From Calothrix sp. HK-06 (GTDB lineage: Bacteria > Cyanobacteriota > Cyanobacteriia > Cyanobacteriales > Nostocaceae), in the NCBI RefSeq assembly GCF_001904745.1, contig NZ_MRCD01000031.1:1-64000 (forward strand): 64,000 bases of DNA, in the 5' to 3' direction. The position numbers and the translations under genes were made by a program. Under the pieces are notes generated by a model. That model was given only the letters and a program-made list of their open reading frames with translations, made no database searches and was not told the DNA's origin. Positions 35,993 to 44,717 of this stretch are shown piece after piece. Numbering within the stretch: position 1 is the stretch's first letter; each line of letters begins with the position of its first letter.

Positions 35993-37006
35993 GTGTATAT
36001 GGAAGTTATCTTTAAAATTATTCGACAAAAACCGAACTCCGAGCCTTCCGTGCAGGATTATTTGGTGGAAACCGAGCCTGGAAATACAATCCTCGACTGC
36101 CTTAATAAAATTAAGTGGGAGCAAGATGGAACTCTAGCATTCCGTAAGAATTGCCGTAACACTATTTGCGGTAGTTGTGCAATGCGAATCAACGGACGTT
36201 CGGCTTTGGCTTGTAAAGAAAATGTTGGCAGCGAGATTGAGTTCTTAAAATCATCATATGAAAATACAGCTATAACAAATACTTACGAGGGTAAACCAGT
36301 TTTAACAGTGGCGCCTCTGGGTAATATGCCTGTTATTAAAGATTTAATAGTTGATATGAACGCTTTTTGGGACAATCTTGAAGCTGTGGCACCATACGTT
36401 AGTACTGCTGGACGACAAGTACCAGAACGTGAATTCTTACAAACACCATCGGAACGCGCACTTCTTGACCAAACTGGTAATTGTATTATGTGTGGCGCCT
36501 GTTACTCGGAATGTAATGCGCGCGAGGTGAATCAAAATTTTGTAGGGCCTCATGCACTAGCAAAAGCATATCGAATGGTAGCAGACTCACGCGATAACAA
36601 CACAGAAAATCGATTAGAAAATTATAACGAAGATAGTAAAGGTGTTTGGGGGTGTACTCGTTGTTATAATTGCAACTCCGTTTGTCCAATGGATGTTGCT
36701 CCCTTAGATCAAATCACTAAAATTAAACAAGAAATTCTAGAGCGGAAACAAAAAAGCGATGGTCGCTCAATTCGTCACCGTAAAGTTTTAATTGATTTAG
36801 TAAAAAATGGTGGTTGGATCGATGAGCGTAAATTTGGGTTACAAGTAGTTGGAAATCAATTTCAAGACCTCAATGGTTTATTAAGTATTGCTCCTTTAGG
36901 ATTACGAATGCTCAAGCGTGGCAAATTTCCTCTCAAATTTGAGCCATCTGAAGGAACACAACAAGTTCGTTCTTTAATTGAGGCGGTGAAGAAAGAAGAA
37001 AGTTAG
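35993..37006 (+). CDS. sdhB: succinate dehydrogenase/fumarate reductase iron-sulfur subunit
   Basis: 337 residues; GTG 35993 or ATG 35999 are both possible. Carries electrons from the flavoprotein subunit to quinone at the thylakoid or plasma membrane. The 2Fe-2S ligands are C54, C59, C62 and C74 (FRKNCRNTICGSCAMRI). The ferredoxin-like domain has CIMCGACYSEC at about 164-174 and CTRCYNCNSVCPMDV at about 221-235 for the 4Fe-4S and 3Fe-4S clusters. The C-terminal extension beyond 255 is longer than E. coli SdhB and typical of cyanobacteria. No sdhA is adjacent, as usual in this phylum. Confidence 0.94.
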   Translation: MYMEVIFKIIRQKPNSEPSVQDYLVETEPGNTILDCLNKIKWEQDGTLAFRKNCRNTICGSCAMRINGRSALACKENVGSEIEFLKSSYENTAITNTYEGKPVLTVAPLGNMPVIKDLIVDMNAFWDNLEAVAPYVSTAGRQVPEREFLQTPSERALLDQTGNCIMCGACYSECNAREVNQNFVGPHALAKAYRMVADSRDNNTENRLENYNEDSKGVWGCTRCYNCNSVCPMDVAPLDQITKIKQEILERKQKSDGRSIRHRKVLIDLVKNGGWIDERKFGLQVVGNQFQDLNGLLSIAPLGLRMLKRGKFPLKFEPSEGTQQVRSLIEAVKKEES

Positions 37007-37015
37007 AGTTGGGGA

Positions 37016-37072
37016 GGGGCGGGTTTACGAAATTTTTTATTATAAGTAGGTTATGGGTTAACCCGCCCGTAC
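37016..37072. repeat. GGGCGGGTT-AACCCGCCC repeat
   Basis: Starts GGGGCGGGTTTACGA and ends GGTTAACCCGCCCGTAC. Same family as 25814-25910 and 61720-61778. Located between the convergent sdhB and TolB-like genes, where it can form a two-way hairpin. Confidence 0.8.
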
Positions 37073-37093
37073 AGAATTTAGTTTTTTAATTTA

Positions 37094-37624
37094 TTATCTT
37101 GGGTCTTGGGGGATATTTAGGGGTTGTCCTGATGCTCGGTCGTACACTAGTATGTCCCACTGACCGTTTACTGTTGTCTCGAAAGCAATTCTACTACCAT
37201 CTGCGCTAATAGTAGGATTGCGAACTTCTGACTGCAAATTTGTCGTTAAATTGCGTGATTGTCGTGTTTCTCTATCGTAAATAAATATACCTGACCTTCC
37301 TTGACGACTTGCGGCAAATACGATGTAGCGACCGCTTTCTGTAACGCTAGGATGTGAGGTAATTGTGTCAAATGAATTTAAGCCAGGTAAATCTATTAAG
37401 AAGCTTGTAGCTGTATCAAACATGTATACATCTTGACTGCCTCTACGGTCGCTAGTGAAAACGATATATCTACTTGATATTTGAGGGTTTAATTCTGAAG
37501 CAAAACTATTTAGACCTCTGCCACCTGGGTCGAAAGGATAGCTTAATATACGTGGATATCCACCACATCCACCTAAAAAGCCTAAGCTTAACAATAAGGG
37601 TATAAAAATAGATTTATTTGTCAT
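37094..37624 (-). CDS. TolB-like beta-propeller lipoprotein (short)
   Basis: 176 residues. The signal peptide ends in a lipobox (LSLGFLGGC), so the mature protein is likely a lipoprotein. The body has three PD40/WD40-like blades: RYIVFTSDRRGSQDVYMFD, RYIVFAASRQGRSGIFIYD and SRIAFETTVNGQWDILVYD. A complete propeller needs six or seven blades, so this protein is partial or must pair with another chain. A paralogue of the same architecture lies just upstream (37669-38217), 44 bases away. Related to the TolB C-terminal propeller; function unknown, possibly envelope assembly. Confidence 0.8.
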   Translation of the reverse strand: MTNKSIFIPLLLSLGFLGGCGGYPRILSYPFDPGGRGLNSFASELNPQISSRYIVFTSDRRGSQDVYMFDTATSFLIDLPGLNSFDTITSHPSVTESGRYIVFAASRQGRSGIFIYDRETRQSRNLTTNLQSEVRNPTISADGSRIAFETTVNGQWDILVYDRASGQPLNIPQDPR

Positions 37625-37668
37625 GCTTTTATGTAGCCGTATTAGCCATACTCAATATTAAGGTGATA

Positions 37669-38217
37669 TTAGGGTGGATTGATTGGTGCCCCATTTGGAA
37701 TATCTAGCTCAATATTTGGACCTCGGTCGAGTACTTCAATATCCCATTGACCGCGTGCGCTAGTTTCAAATACTACATATCGCCCATCTGGACTAATGTT
37801 AGGATTACGCAACCAGCCGCGATAAACAGGGGTGAGAATCTGCGATTGTTGGGCAGCACGGTCATACAGTCCAACAACGGGTCTACCTTGGTCGCTTGTA
37901 ATATAAGCAACATAACGTCCTGTGTAGCTTAAACTTGGACTCTCAATAATTGTATCGGGTCGCGTTAAACGTGGGATACGGAAGAATTCCTGCTGTTGCA
38001 AATCGTATATTAGTAGTTGATGGGCGCCGTTACGATTTGAAATAAACGCTAAGAAACGTCCGTTACCGCTCAACGCTGGTTGTTCTTCGGTAAAACGACT
38101 GTTGAGCGATGTCGGACCTATAGGAATATTGTCAGAACTGCAAGAAGTAACGACTAAACTAAAAAGTAGACTCCAATGGATTTTATTTTGGAGCCATTTA
38201 GGTGTAAGTTTTTTCAC
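37669..38217 (-). CDS. TolB-like beta-propeller lipoprotein (short), paralogue
   Basis: 182 residues, same plan as its downstream neighbour: lipobox-type signal (LLFSLVVTSC), then blades RFLAFISNRNGAHQLLIYD, RYVAYITSDQGRPVVGLYD and RYVVFETSARGQWDIEVLD. The last blade motif ETxxxGQWDI is almost the same in both, showing tandem duplication. The two probably form one transcription unit (44-base gap) and may assemble as a heterodimer of half-propellers; that is inference. Confidence 0.8.
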   Translation of the reverse strand: MKKLTPKWLQNKIHWSLLFSLVVTSCSSDNIPIGPTSLNSRFTEEQPALSGNGRFLAFISNRNGAHQLLIYDLQQQEFFRIPRLTRPDTIIESPSLSYTGRYVAYITSDQGRPVVGLYDRAAQQSQILTPVYRGWLRNPNISPDGRYVVFETSARGQWDIEVLDRGPNIELDIPNGAPINPP

Positions 38218-38281
38218 CTTAACTATTTTCCATCGGGTTCACGCTCACCTATTTAAATTAAAACAGGTCAGTGTAATATTA

Positions 38282-39229
38282 CTAGCTCATTGGCAAATCG
38301 TCATCATCAAACTTATTTGGTCGCTCTGGCCTTTCTTTTGGTTGCTCAAGCGGTGTATAATCAGCGGTTGGTATTGATTCATCTATATCGAAATTATCTG
38401 AACGCGCTCCTTCTGAGGAAGGTCTTCTGCGTCTAGATCTCGTTGGTGCGACATCATCATTAGGACGAATGTCTGGACGTTCGGAACTGCTGCCACGACG
38501 TGAAGTTCTACGTTCTTCGCTAGCTGGGCTATCCCAATCTTCGTTATTGCCCCTTAAGGAGCTTGAAGAATTCCAATCGTCGTCATCAAATTTTTGGGAA
38601 GTACGACCCTCTGTACGAGATGTACGGCGCCGAGCGGGTTTATCGGTGGTTAAATCATTTCTATCGCTATTAGTGCGACGCGATGAACGACGTGAAGAAT
38701 CTACGTCCGAATCTTGATAATCATCGTAACCGCTTCTAGGGCGCCGTTCGGGATTACTACCACGAATTCGAGGACGTTCTTGATATTCATCGTCCTCATA
38801 ATAAGGAAGTGGCTCTAAGTCCATGTCTACCCGTTCAGCTTTAGAAGTTCTACGATAACTTCCGTAGTTTTTACTAACAGGACGGTCTTCGTCAACAATT
38901 GGTGTATTGCGCTTTGCTTGTTCGGTTGCAATACTTCGCAAACGAATACTCTCATAAGCAAAAAACACTGTTGACCCTACAAGCATTAATTGACCAAATT
39001 GCAAAATCGGGTCAAGGCGCCAACCTTGAAATATTAATATAAATCCGCAAAGCAAACCAACTGCCGCGAAAAATATATCATGGTCGCGCGCTAATTCTGG
39101 TTTAACGTTACGAATGAAATAGAGAGCTGCCCCAGCCACAGCCAGGAAAATCCCTAAAAAAGTAGCTGGGGTGGCGCCTACATTTACTTGAGCCAGAACA
39201 CTGGCGCTTGTCAGCCCAAAAATTAGCAT
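38282..39229 (-). CDS. ycf66: Ycf66 family protein
   Basis: 315 residues. The N-terminal membrane part (1-100) contains several spans (TFLGIFLAVAGAALYFIRN, FFAAVGLLCGFILIFQGW, FGQLMLVGSTVFFAYE) and matches the Ycf66 family of cyanobacteria and plastids. The remaining 200 residues are a highly charged Arg/Asp/Ser-rich tail, probably disordered and exposed to the cytosol. Role unknown; association with psbX upstream suggests photosynthetic membrane biogenesis. The tail is longer than the plastid form. Confidence 0.88.
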   Translation of the reverse strand: MLIFGLTSASVLAQVNVGATPATFLGIFLAVAGAALYFIRNVKPELARDHDIFFAAVGLLCGFILIFQGWRLDPILQFGQLMLVGSTVFFAYESIRLRSIATEQAKRNTPIVDEDRPVSKNYGSYRRTSKAERVDMDLEPLPYYEDDEYQERPRIRGSNPERRPRSGYDDYQDSDVDSSRRSSRRTNSDRNDLTTDKPARRRTSRTEGRTSQKFDDDDWNSSSSLRGNNEDWDSPASEERRTSRRGSSSERPDIRPNDDVAPTRSRRRRPSSEGARSDNFDIDESIPTADYTPLEQPKERPERPNKFDDDDLPMS

Positions 39230-39339
39230 TATCTTTTACCTAATCTCAAAATCTATGTTAGCGGCTTAATATTAAAAACTCTACTCTAACAAATCACAAT
39301 AACAATATATGTACAAGAGGCATCATGATTAGATACAGG

Positions 39340-39385
39340 ACTTTCCCCTAATTTTAGAAGATTTTTTCCAAAATTAGGGGAAAGT
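39340..39385. terminator. perfect 16-bp hairpin between psbX and ycf66
   Basis: ACTTTCCCCTAATTTT (39340-39355) and its exact complement (39370-39385) around a 14-base loop. Positioned between psbX and ycf66 on the minus strand. Either a terminator/attenuator or an mRNA-stabilising structure that sets different psbX and ycf66 levels. Confidence 0.75.
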
Positions 39386-39407
39386 AGAATCTGTCAAGAC
39401 TTCAGAC

Positions 39408-39438
39408 AATTTTAAGAGTCACGCTGACTCTCAAAATT
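39408..39438 (-). terminator. psbX: hairpin directly after psbX stop
   Basis: AATTTTAAGAGTCA faces TGACTCTCAAAATT around a CGC loop, immediately after the psbX stop codon. Confidence 0.7.
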
Positions 39439-39558
39439 CTAGCCGCGCTGGATTTTATCTTTTTGGCTGACAAATATCAATCCCACGGTTGCGGGAACGA
39501 CGACAATCAATGTACCCGCAAGTAAACTCCAAAGAAAATTTGCTAAAGAAGGTGTCAT
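39439..39558 (-). CDS. psbX: photosystem II reaction centre protein X
   Basis: 39 residues from ATG 39558. The longer frame up to 39660 is a non-coding extension: PsbX is normally about 40 residues and the sequence starts with the family's [15 protein letters not shown]. One membrane span ([23 protein letters not shown]), then SQKDKIQRG. It lies at the edge of photosystem II near cytochrome b559 and affects quinone turnover. ycf66 follows in the same direction after 209 bases with two strong hairpins between. Confidence 0.95.
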   Translation of the reverse strand: MTPSLANFLWSLLAGTLIVVVPATVGLIFVSQKDKIQRG

Positions 39559-39723
39559 AACTTTAAACCAACCTTTTATTACATACTTACTAATAATTCT
39601 AATAGTGTATAGCGTACTTGAAAAGGAGTAAAAGAAATTAACTGTACGAGTTCTGCCCATTTCACCTTCGCGCTAAGATAAAAGAAGTCTTAACAAAGCT
39701 TAAAGTTATTCAGTATACAAGCT

Positions 39724-40008
39724 ATGACACCTGTAGATATTACAACTTTGATACTTGGTCCGTTGTTAGGACTAATGATTTTTCTGTTTATTTTCCGTAT
39801 AGTCCTGACGTGGTACCCACAAGTAGATTTAAAACGCTTTCCATTTAATCTAGTAGCCCTGCCAACTGAAATTTTCTTGATTCCAACGCGCAAAATCGTC
39901 CCACCTATTGGTGGGGTAGATATTACCCCCATTATTTGGGTGGGTATCGTTAGCTTAATACGTGAGATTTTACTTGGGCAGCAAGGGTTATTGACAATGA
40001 TGAGTTGA
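39724..40008 (+). CDS. YggT family membrane protein
   Basis: 94 residues with two membrane segments: LILGPLLGLMIFLFIFRIVLTW and a C-terminal ITPIIWVGIVSLIREILL. The middle motif YPQVDLKRFPFNL...LPTEIFLIPTRKIVPPIGGVDITPI is the YggT signature. Plastid and cyanobacterial YggT proteins (CCB3 / YLMG-type) act in cytochrome b6f haem attachment or nucleoid/thylakoid organisation. It is divergent from psbX and convergent with accC; the psbX-yggT-accC neighbourhood recurs in cyanobacteria. Confidence 0.88.
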   Translation: MTPVDITTLILGPLLGLMIFLFIFRIVLTWYPQVDLKRFPFNLVALPTEIFLIPTRKIVPPIGGVDITPIIWVGIVSLIREILLGQQGLLTMMS

Positions 40009-40012
40009 AAAG

Positions 40013-40063
40013 AGTTATGAGTTATGAGTTAAACTTCTAACTCCTAACTCTTAACTTATAACT
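40013..40063. terminator. bidirectional hairpin of repeated GTTATGA units
   Basis: AGTTATGAGTTATGAGTTA facing TAACTCCTAACTCTTAACT with a short loop, exactly between the stops of yggT and accC. Made of short iterated units; it can serve both converging transcripts. Confidence 0.65.
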
Positions 40064-40066
40064 AAT

Positions 40067-41419
40067 TTAAGGTTTTGCTTCGTTCATTTCTTGAACAAAG
40101 TTGGTGTAGACTTCGCCTTTGAGGAATTGTGGTGTTTCCATAATTTTTTGATGGAATCCTATTGTTGTGGGCAGTCCAGTGATAGCGCATTCACGCAGCG
40201 CGCGCTTCATTCGGGTTATGGCTGTTGGACGGTCGGGACCCCATACGATTAATTTACCTATTAGCGAATCATAATAAGGTGGTATTTGGTAGTCGGTATA
40301 AACGTGAGAGTCGATTCTTACACCTGGGCCGCCTGGTGGAAGGTAGCCACTGATACGACCTGGCGCTGGACGAAAATCGTGGTCTGGGTCTTCAGCGTTT
40401 ATACGGCATTCTATTGAGTGACCTCGAAGTAGTATTTGGTCTTGTGTAAATTTTAATCTTTCTCCTTGAGCTATACGTATTTGTTCTACAACTAAATCAA
40501 CACCAGTAATCATTTCTGTTACAGGGTGTTCGACTTGAATACGGGTGTTCATTTCCATGAAGTAAAATTGTCCCGAACGGTCAAGCAAAAATTCAATGGT
40601 TCCGGCGCCGCTGTAATTAATAAATTGAGCAGCTTTGATAGCAGCTTGTCCCATTTTTTCGCGTAGTTCGGGGTCTAAAGCAGGACTGGGAGCTTCTTCT
40701 AATAGCTTTTGATTACGACGTTGAATCGAACAGTCACGCTCAAATAAATGTACTACATTACCGTAATTATCTGCTAAGATTTGAAACTCAATGTGGCGGG
40801 GACGTTCGACGAATTTTTCTATATAAACACCAGAGTTACCAAATGCGGCACCTGCTTCTCCTTGTGCTGCTAAATATAGTTTGACAAATTCGCTTTCTGA
40901 ATGTACCAATCGCATACCACGTCCACCACCTCCAGCGGTAGCTTTAATCATGACAGGGTAGCCAATTTTTCGTGCAATTGCTAACCCCTCACTTTCTGAT
41001 TCGACTAACCCATCACTTCCTGGAACTGTTGGTACAGAAGCACGCTGCATCGTTTCTTTCGCTGTTGACTTATCCCCCATCAATCGAATTGATTCTGGTG
41101 ATGGACCAATAAATGCAATTTTATGGTCAGCACAAATTTCAGCAAAGCGTGCATTTTCTGAAAGAAAACCATAACCAGGATGAATAGCAGTGGCTCCCCT
41201 AGTCAAAGCTGCCGCAATAATATTAGGTATATTCAAATAACTTTTAGCACTAGCAGGTTCCCCGATACAAACCGCTTCATCTGCAAGTTGAACATGCAGC
41301 GCATTGCGGTCAACCGTAGAATGAACAGCAATCGTCGCAATCCCCATCTCCTCACAAGCCCGGAGAACGCGCAATGCTATTTCTCCTCGATTAGCAATTA
41401 ATATTTTGTCAAACTTCAT
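40067..41419 (-). CDS. accC: acetyl-CoA carboxylase, biotin carboxylase subunit
   Basis: 450 residues, the expected length. ATP-dependent carboxylation of the biotin on AccB, the first committed step of fatty acid synthesis. N-terminal [22 protein letters not shown]-grasp loop [15 protein letters not shown]; catalytic region [17 protein letters not shown]-terminal [10 protein letters not shown] and [11 protein letters not shown]. Complete and conserved. accB is not adjacent, as usual in cyanobacteria. Confidence 0.98.
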   Translation of the reverse strand: MKFDKILIANRGEIALRVLRACEEMGIATIAVHSTVDRNALHVQLADEAVCIGEPASAKSYLNIPNIIAAALTRGATAIHPGYGFLSENARFAEICADHKIAFIGPSPESIRLMGDKSTAKETMQRASVPTVPGSDGLVESESEGLAIARKIGYPVMIKATAGGGGRGMRLVHSESEFVKLYLAAQGEAGAAFGNSGVYIEKFVERPRHIEFQILADNYGNVVHLFERDCSIQRRNQKLLEEAPSPALDPELREKMGQAAIKAAQFINYSGAGTIEFLLDRSGQFYFMEMNTRIQVEHPVTEMITGVDLVVEQIRIAQGERLKFTQDQILLRGHSIECRINAEDPDHDFRPAPGRISGYLPPGGPGVRIDSHVYTDYQIPPYYDSLIGKLIVWGPDRPTAITRMKRALRECAITGLPTTIGFHQKIMETPQFLKGEVYTNFVQEMNEAKP

Positions 41420-41687
41420 CTTTATGCTTCAACAAGATTGAATAAATAGACCTACACGCTTTTTCATACCAGCGACTCAAGGGTTAATTCTAGATTATGA
41501 CAGCATTTAAGCTTTATGCTGTCCACAATAAAAAATTAAGTATCACGAACTGCTTCACTACGTTAGCAGCATTTTAAAACCTTGCTGTAGCGCAAGTTAG
41601 TTTCACTCATGTTAAATTTTTTTTTCACTCCCCTATCGCCATAACCAGATTTATGTGTTATATTCTCTATTTAGTTGAATAATTTGA

Positions 41688-41768
41688 GCGGATGTGGCGG
41701 AATTGGTATACGCGCACGTTTGAGGGGCGTGTGCCTTTGGCTTGCGAGTTCGAGTCTCGCCATCCGCA
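41688..41768 (+). tRNA. tRNA-Leu (anticodon GAG)
   Basis: 81 bases. The acceptor stem GCGGATG (41688-41694) pairs with CATCCGC (41761-41767), discriminator A. Anticodon arm CACGT-TTGAGGG-GCGTG gives anticodon GAG. A long variable arm (GCC TTT GGC) marks it as class II, and the T arm is GCGAG-TTCGAGT-CTCGC. The 3' CCA is not encoded. Reads CUU/CUC leucine codons. Confidence 0.97.
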
Positions 41769-41797
41769 TTAGAATATATTTCAATAATTTTCACATT

Positions 41798-41849
41798 GTA
41801 GAGACGTGATTAATCCCTACGGGAAAGCCTCCGGATTACACGTCTCTAC
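41798..41849. repeat. AGACGTG palindrome with inserted centre
   Basis: GTAGAGACGTGATTAATC at the left and GATTACACGTCTCTAC at the right, separated by an 18-base centre. Longer member of the family at 1125-1152. Located between tRNA-Leu and the chorismate lyase gene. Confidence 0.8.
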
Positions 41850-41899
41850 ATTTTTTGGGTTTTTGTGCTTTTATATATATAGATAAAGTTTTGTAAAGA

Positions 41900-42508
41900 A
41901 TGACTGCTATATTTACACCAGCGAATAATTTAATAGTGCCCAATGCTTGGCATAGGTTATCTCCTAGTTGGGCAGGTACTGACGAAGCAATTCAAAAGGG
42001 TTTGCCTCATAATCAGTTGGCGCCGACTTGGCAGCTGTTACTTTTGGGTGATGGTTCTCCGACAAGGCATTTACAGTTGTTGACTGGCGAACCTACAGAG
42101 GTTGATGTCATTGACATGTCGTTAATTGGCATGGATATGGATGGGGCGCCTGATTTAATTCAAGCTGTACCGGGACCACGACTACGGCGCCAAGTTTGGT
42201 TACGCACAGCTTCAGGGCAACGTTTGGCATATGCAACTTCATGGTGGGAAGCTTCGCATGTAGATGAGTATTTACAAAATCGTTCGTTACCAATTTGGGC
42301 AAGTCTCGCACGCTTGCGTACAGAACTTTATCGCGATGTTCAAGGAATTTACCTTGGTCACTCTCAAGCATTAGAGTCAGGTTTTGATATGCCTGGACCT
42401 TTTTGGGGGCGCCATTACTTATTTTGGCATCATGGGCAACCTCTTACTTTAATTTACGAAGTTTTCTCACCTTATTTAGCAAAATATCTCGGCTCTCCAA
42501 AGCTTTGA
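41900..42508 (+). CDS. chorismate lyase-like protein (Ycf21, DUF98)
   Basis: 202 residues. DUF98/UbiC-like family: NLIVPNAWHRLSPSWAG, LAPTWQLLLLGDGSPTRHL, LLTGEPTEVDVIDMS, RLRRQVWLRT, YATSWWEA and PIWASLARLRTELYRD. In cyanobacteria this family converts chorismate to 4-hydroxybenzoate, the head group of plastoquinone. Five GGCGCC hexamers or close variants fall in this short gene. Single-gene unit with palindromic repeats on both sides. Confidence 0.9.
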   Translation: MTAIFTPANNLIVPNAWHRLSPSWAGTDEAIQKGLPHNQLAPTWQLLLLGDGSPTRHLQLLTGEPTEVDVIDMSLIGMDMDGAPDLIQAVPGPRLRRQVWLRTASGQRLAYATSWWEASHVDEYLQNRSLPIWASLARLRTELYRDVQGIYLGHSQALESGFDMPGPFWGRHYLFWHHGQPLTLIYEVFSPYLAKYLGSPKL

Positions 42509-42540
42509 TTTCACATCATATTTTTTATACCTGTTCATCT

Positions 42541-42564
42541 AGAGACGTTACATGTAACGTCTCT
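42541..42564. repeat. AGAGACGTTA palindrome
   Basis: AGAGACGTTACATGTAACGT then CTCT: perfect 24-base dyad, same family as 1125-1152 and 25042-25066. Confidence 0.8.
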
Positions 42565-42765
42565 ACGACGTTATGGTTTTTAATAGGTAGTAAATAATAC
42601 ATCAATATAGATAATGAAAGTGTTATAAGTTAAGCAGTATTACTGTGTAGACGAGTAGGTGCTTTAATGTTCACATGATTAAAATTCACGGTTTTAAGCA
42701 TAATTTTGATATTAAAGGCTTCTAATGGCTTGAATTCTGAGTTTTACACGTTATTTTAAAATCTA

Positions 42766-42846
42766 AGAAACCGGGTTTCTTGTTGATATATTGTAATAAA
42801 AATGACAATTTGTCTGCGACAATGAATGCGTAGAAACTCGGTTTCT
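42766..42846. repeat. two AGAAACCGGGTTTCT units
   Basis: A perfect unit at 42766-42780 and a one-mismatch unit (AGAAACTCGGTTTCT) at 42832-42846, in the leader of the DUF3352 gene. See 14601 and 61483 for others. Confidence 0.75.
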
Positions 42847-42883
42847 GATTAATTTAAGCAATATTGATGAGGTGTAAGTCCCA

Positions 42884-44623
42884 ATGGCACGGGTAAGTGT
42901 GTCTGTCTCGATGAAAAAAAAGAAACCGTCTCTGATACTGACGTTATCTTCTGCCGGATTACTGATTAGTGGTGGTATTGCTGGATACTGGCTATTAACA
43001 CAAGGAAAGCCATTATCTAGGGATTTACCACCAGGAGCAACTATTATTCCTACTGATGCATTGTTCGCTGTTTCGTTAACGACTGATGTTAGACAGTGGG
43101 AGCAGTTACGTCAGTTTGGAACTAGCGAGGTACAAGCAGAAATCGATAAAAATATAGTTCATTTACGCGACCGTTTTCTTAGTAATAATGGTTACAATTT
43201 TCACAAAGATATCCAACCTTGGGTAGGAGAAGAAGTAACTTTAGCAGTCCTTGCCAATGTTGATACCTCTAAACCACCTGCTAAACCTGTGGCTGAAAAT
43301 GTTAGAACTGCTAGTAGTCAACAGTTAATTTTGGTATTACCAATTAAAAATGCTCAAAATGCTAAAACTGCTCTAACTCAACTTCAAGCTAGGAAAGGCA
43401 CCAGTTTAAAAGAACGTCCGTATAAAGGTATACCAATAAAAGAAATTGAGATTAATTCCAATAGCACAACTGAGGATTTTGCTGTCTCGGTTATTGAAAA
43501 TAAATATGTAGTCATTACTGATGATTCAAAGGCAATGGAGAAAGCAATTGATGCTTACCAAGCAAAAACATCGCTCTCTACAGTTCCTGGGTATGCAAAT
43601 AATATTTCTAAAATTTCTAGCTACCAGCCTTTTGGTCAGTTTTATATAAATGTACCAACGAGTGCGAAAATTGCGAGTGCAGCTCCAAATCGTCAGTTTC
43701 CAGCTCAAGTGTTATCGCAATTGCAAAATAATCAAGGTCTTGCAGGAACAATTACTTTAGAAAGTGAGGGAGTTCGGCTTAAAGGTGTTTCTTGGTTAAA
43801 TCCTAATAGTTCACGAGTGCTAACAGTGGATAACAGTGCGGGGGAAATGCAAAATCGTGTTCCTGCTGAAACGCTGATGATGTTGTCAGGTGGAAATTTA
43901 GCGCGTGCTTGGGCAGATTATAGTTCAACCTCGCAAAATAATCCTTTATCACCAATGCCGCCCGAACAACTACGTAATGGCTTTAAATCTTGGGTTAATA
44001 TGGATTTAGAGCGCGATTTTTTGAGTTGGATGAATGGCGAGTTTTCGTTATCGGTGATTCCTACTTCTAAGGATGGTTCAGAGGAAGCTTTCCGCGCAGC
44101 GTTAGTATTTATGGTAAAGACTAACAATCGTCAACGCGCTGATGCTGCTCTCAAACAGCTTGATGAAACTATGCGTAGTCAGTATCAGTTTAGAATAGAA
44201 GAGAAGCGAGAATTAGGTAAGCCGATTATTAATTGGATTGGACCATTTGGTACTTTGACTGCCAGTCATGGATGGATGGATGATAATGTTGCTTTTATAG
44301 CATTAGGGGCGCCAATTACTGAGAAAATTTTGAATACGAATCAATCGAATAACTCGCTCGCACGCACGAAAGCTTTTCAAAAAGCAGTTCCATCAGAACT
44401 GAATCCAATTAACGGTCAATTTTTCTTAGATGTGGAACGTACCTCTAAAAACTTTCCATTGCCTCGTTTGTTTCCTAACCAGCAAATATTTTTAAACGCT
44501 ACACGTTCGATAGGAGTAACGAGTGCAGTCAGTGATAACCGCAGCAATCGCTACGATATATTTATCTCGCTTAAGAAAGGTACAAAGTCGGCGCCGTTGC
44601 CTAGTCCGACTGTAACACCCTAG
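42884..44623 (+). CDS. DUF3352 domain protein, membrane-anchored
   Basis: 579 residues. One N-terminal membrane span (LILTLSSAGLLISGGIAGYWLL, about 17-38) after a basic KKKK stretch, then a large periplasmic or lumenal body. The DUF3352 pattern is seen in LPPGATIIPTDALFAVSLTTDVRQW, GYNFHKDIQPWVGEEVTLAVL and later GFKSWVNMDLERDFLSWMNGEFSLSVIP. DUF3352 is widespread in cyanobacteria, with no established function. Ends in a Pro-rich tail. The ccsA gene follows after 94 bases. Confidence 0.85.
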   Translation: MARVSVSVSMKKKKPSLILTLSSAGLLISGGIAGYWLLTQGKPLSRDLPPGATIIPTDALFAVSLTTDVRQWEQLRQFGTSEVQAEIDKNIVHLRDRFLSNNGYNFHKDIQPWVGEEVTLAVLANVDTSKPPAKPVAENVRTASSQQLILVLPIKNAQNAKTALTQLQARKGTSLKERPYKGIPIKEIEINSNSTTEDFAVSVIENKYVVITDDSKAMEKAIDAYQAKTSLSTVPGYANNISKISSYQPFGQFYINVPTSAKIASAAPNRQFPAQVLSQLQNNQGLAGTITLESEGVRLKGVSWLNPNSSRVLTVDNSAGEMQNRVPAETLMMLSGGNLARAWADYSSTSQNNPLSPMPPEQLRNGFKSWVNMDLERDFLSWMNGEFSLSVIPTSKDGSEEAFRAALVFMVKTNNRQRADAALKQLDETMRSQYQFRIEEKRELGKPIINWIGPFGTLTASHGWMDDNVAFIALGAPITEKILNTNQSNNSLARTKAFQKAVPSELNPINGQFFLDVERTSKNFPLPRLFPNQQIFLNATRSIGVTSAVSDNRSNRYDIFISLKKGTKSAPLPSPTVTP

Positions 44624-44717
44624 AGCGAAGACCCAATACATTTAACAAATTGTCAGAAAAAGTTAGGATTTAAATAATAGAATAAACTGTTCAGGAATTG
44701 ACTGGAGAACACGTTTT

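Larger units (their letters stand above)
42509..42883. other. intergenic, repeats only
   Basis: 375 bases with no gene. Holds the palindromes at 42541-42564, 42766-42780 and 42832-42846. AT-rich otherwise. GAGGTG about ten bases before ATG 42884 is the ribosome binding site of the next gene. Confidence 0.5.

Noticed and set aside
39559-39660. Longer PsbX with 34 extra N-terminal residues
   Set aside because: PsbX is about 40 residues throughout the family, and [10 protein letters not shown] is its normal start.
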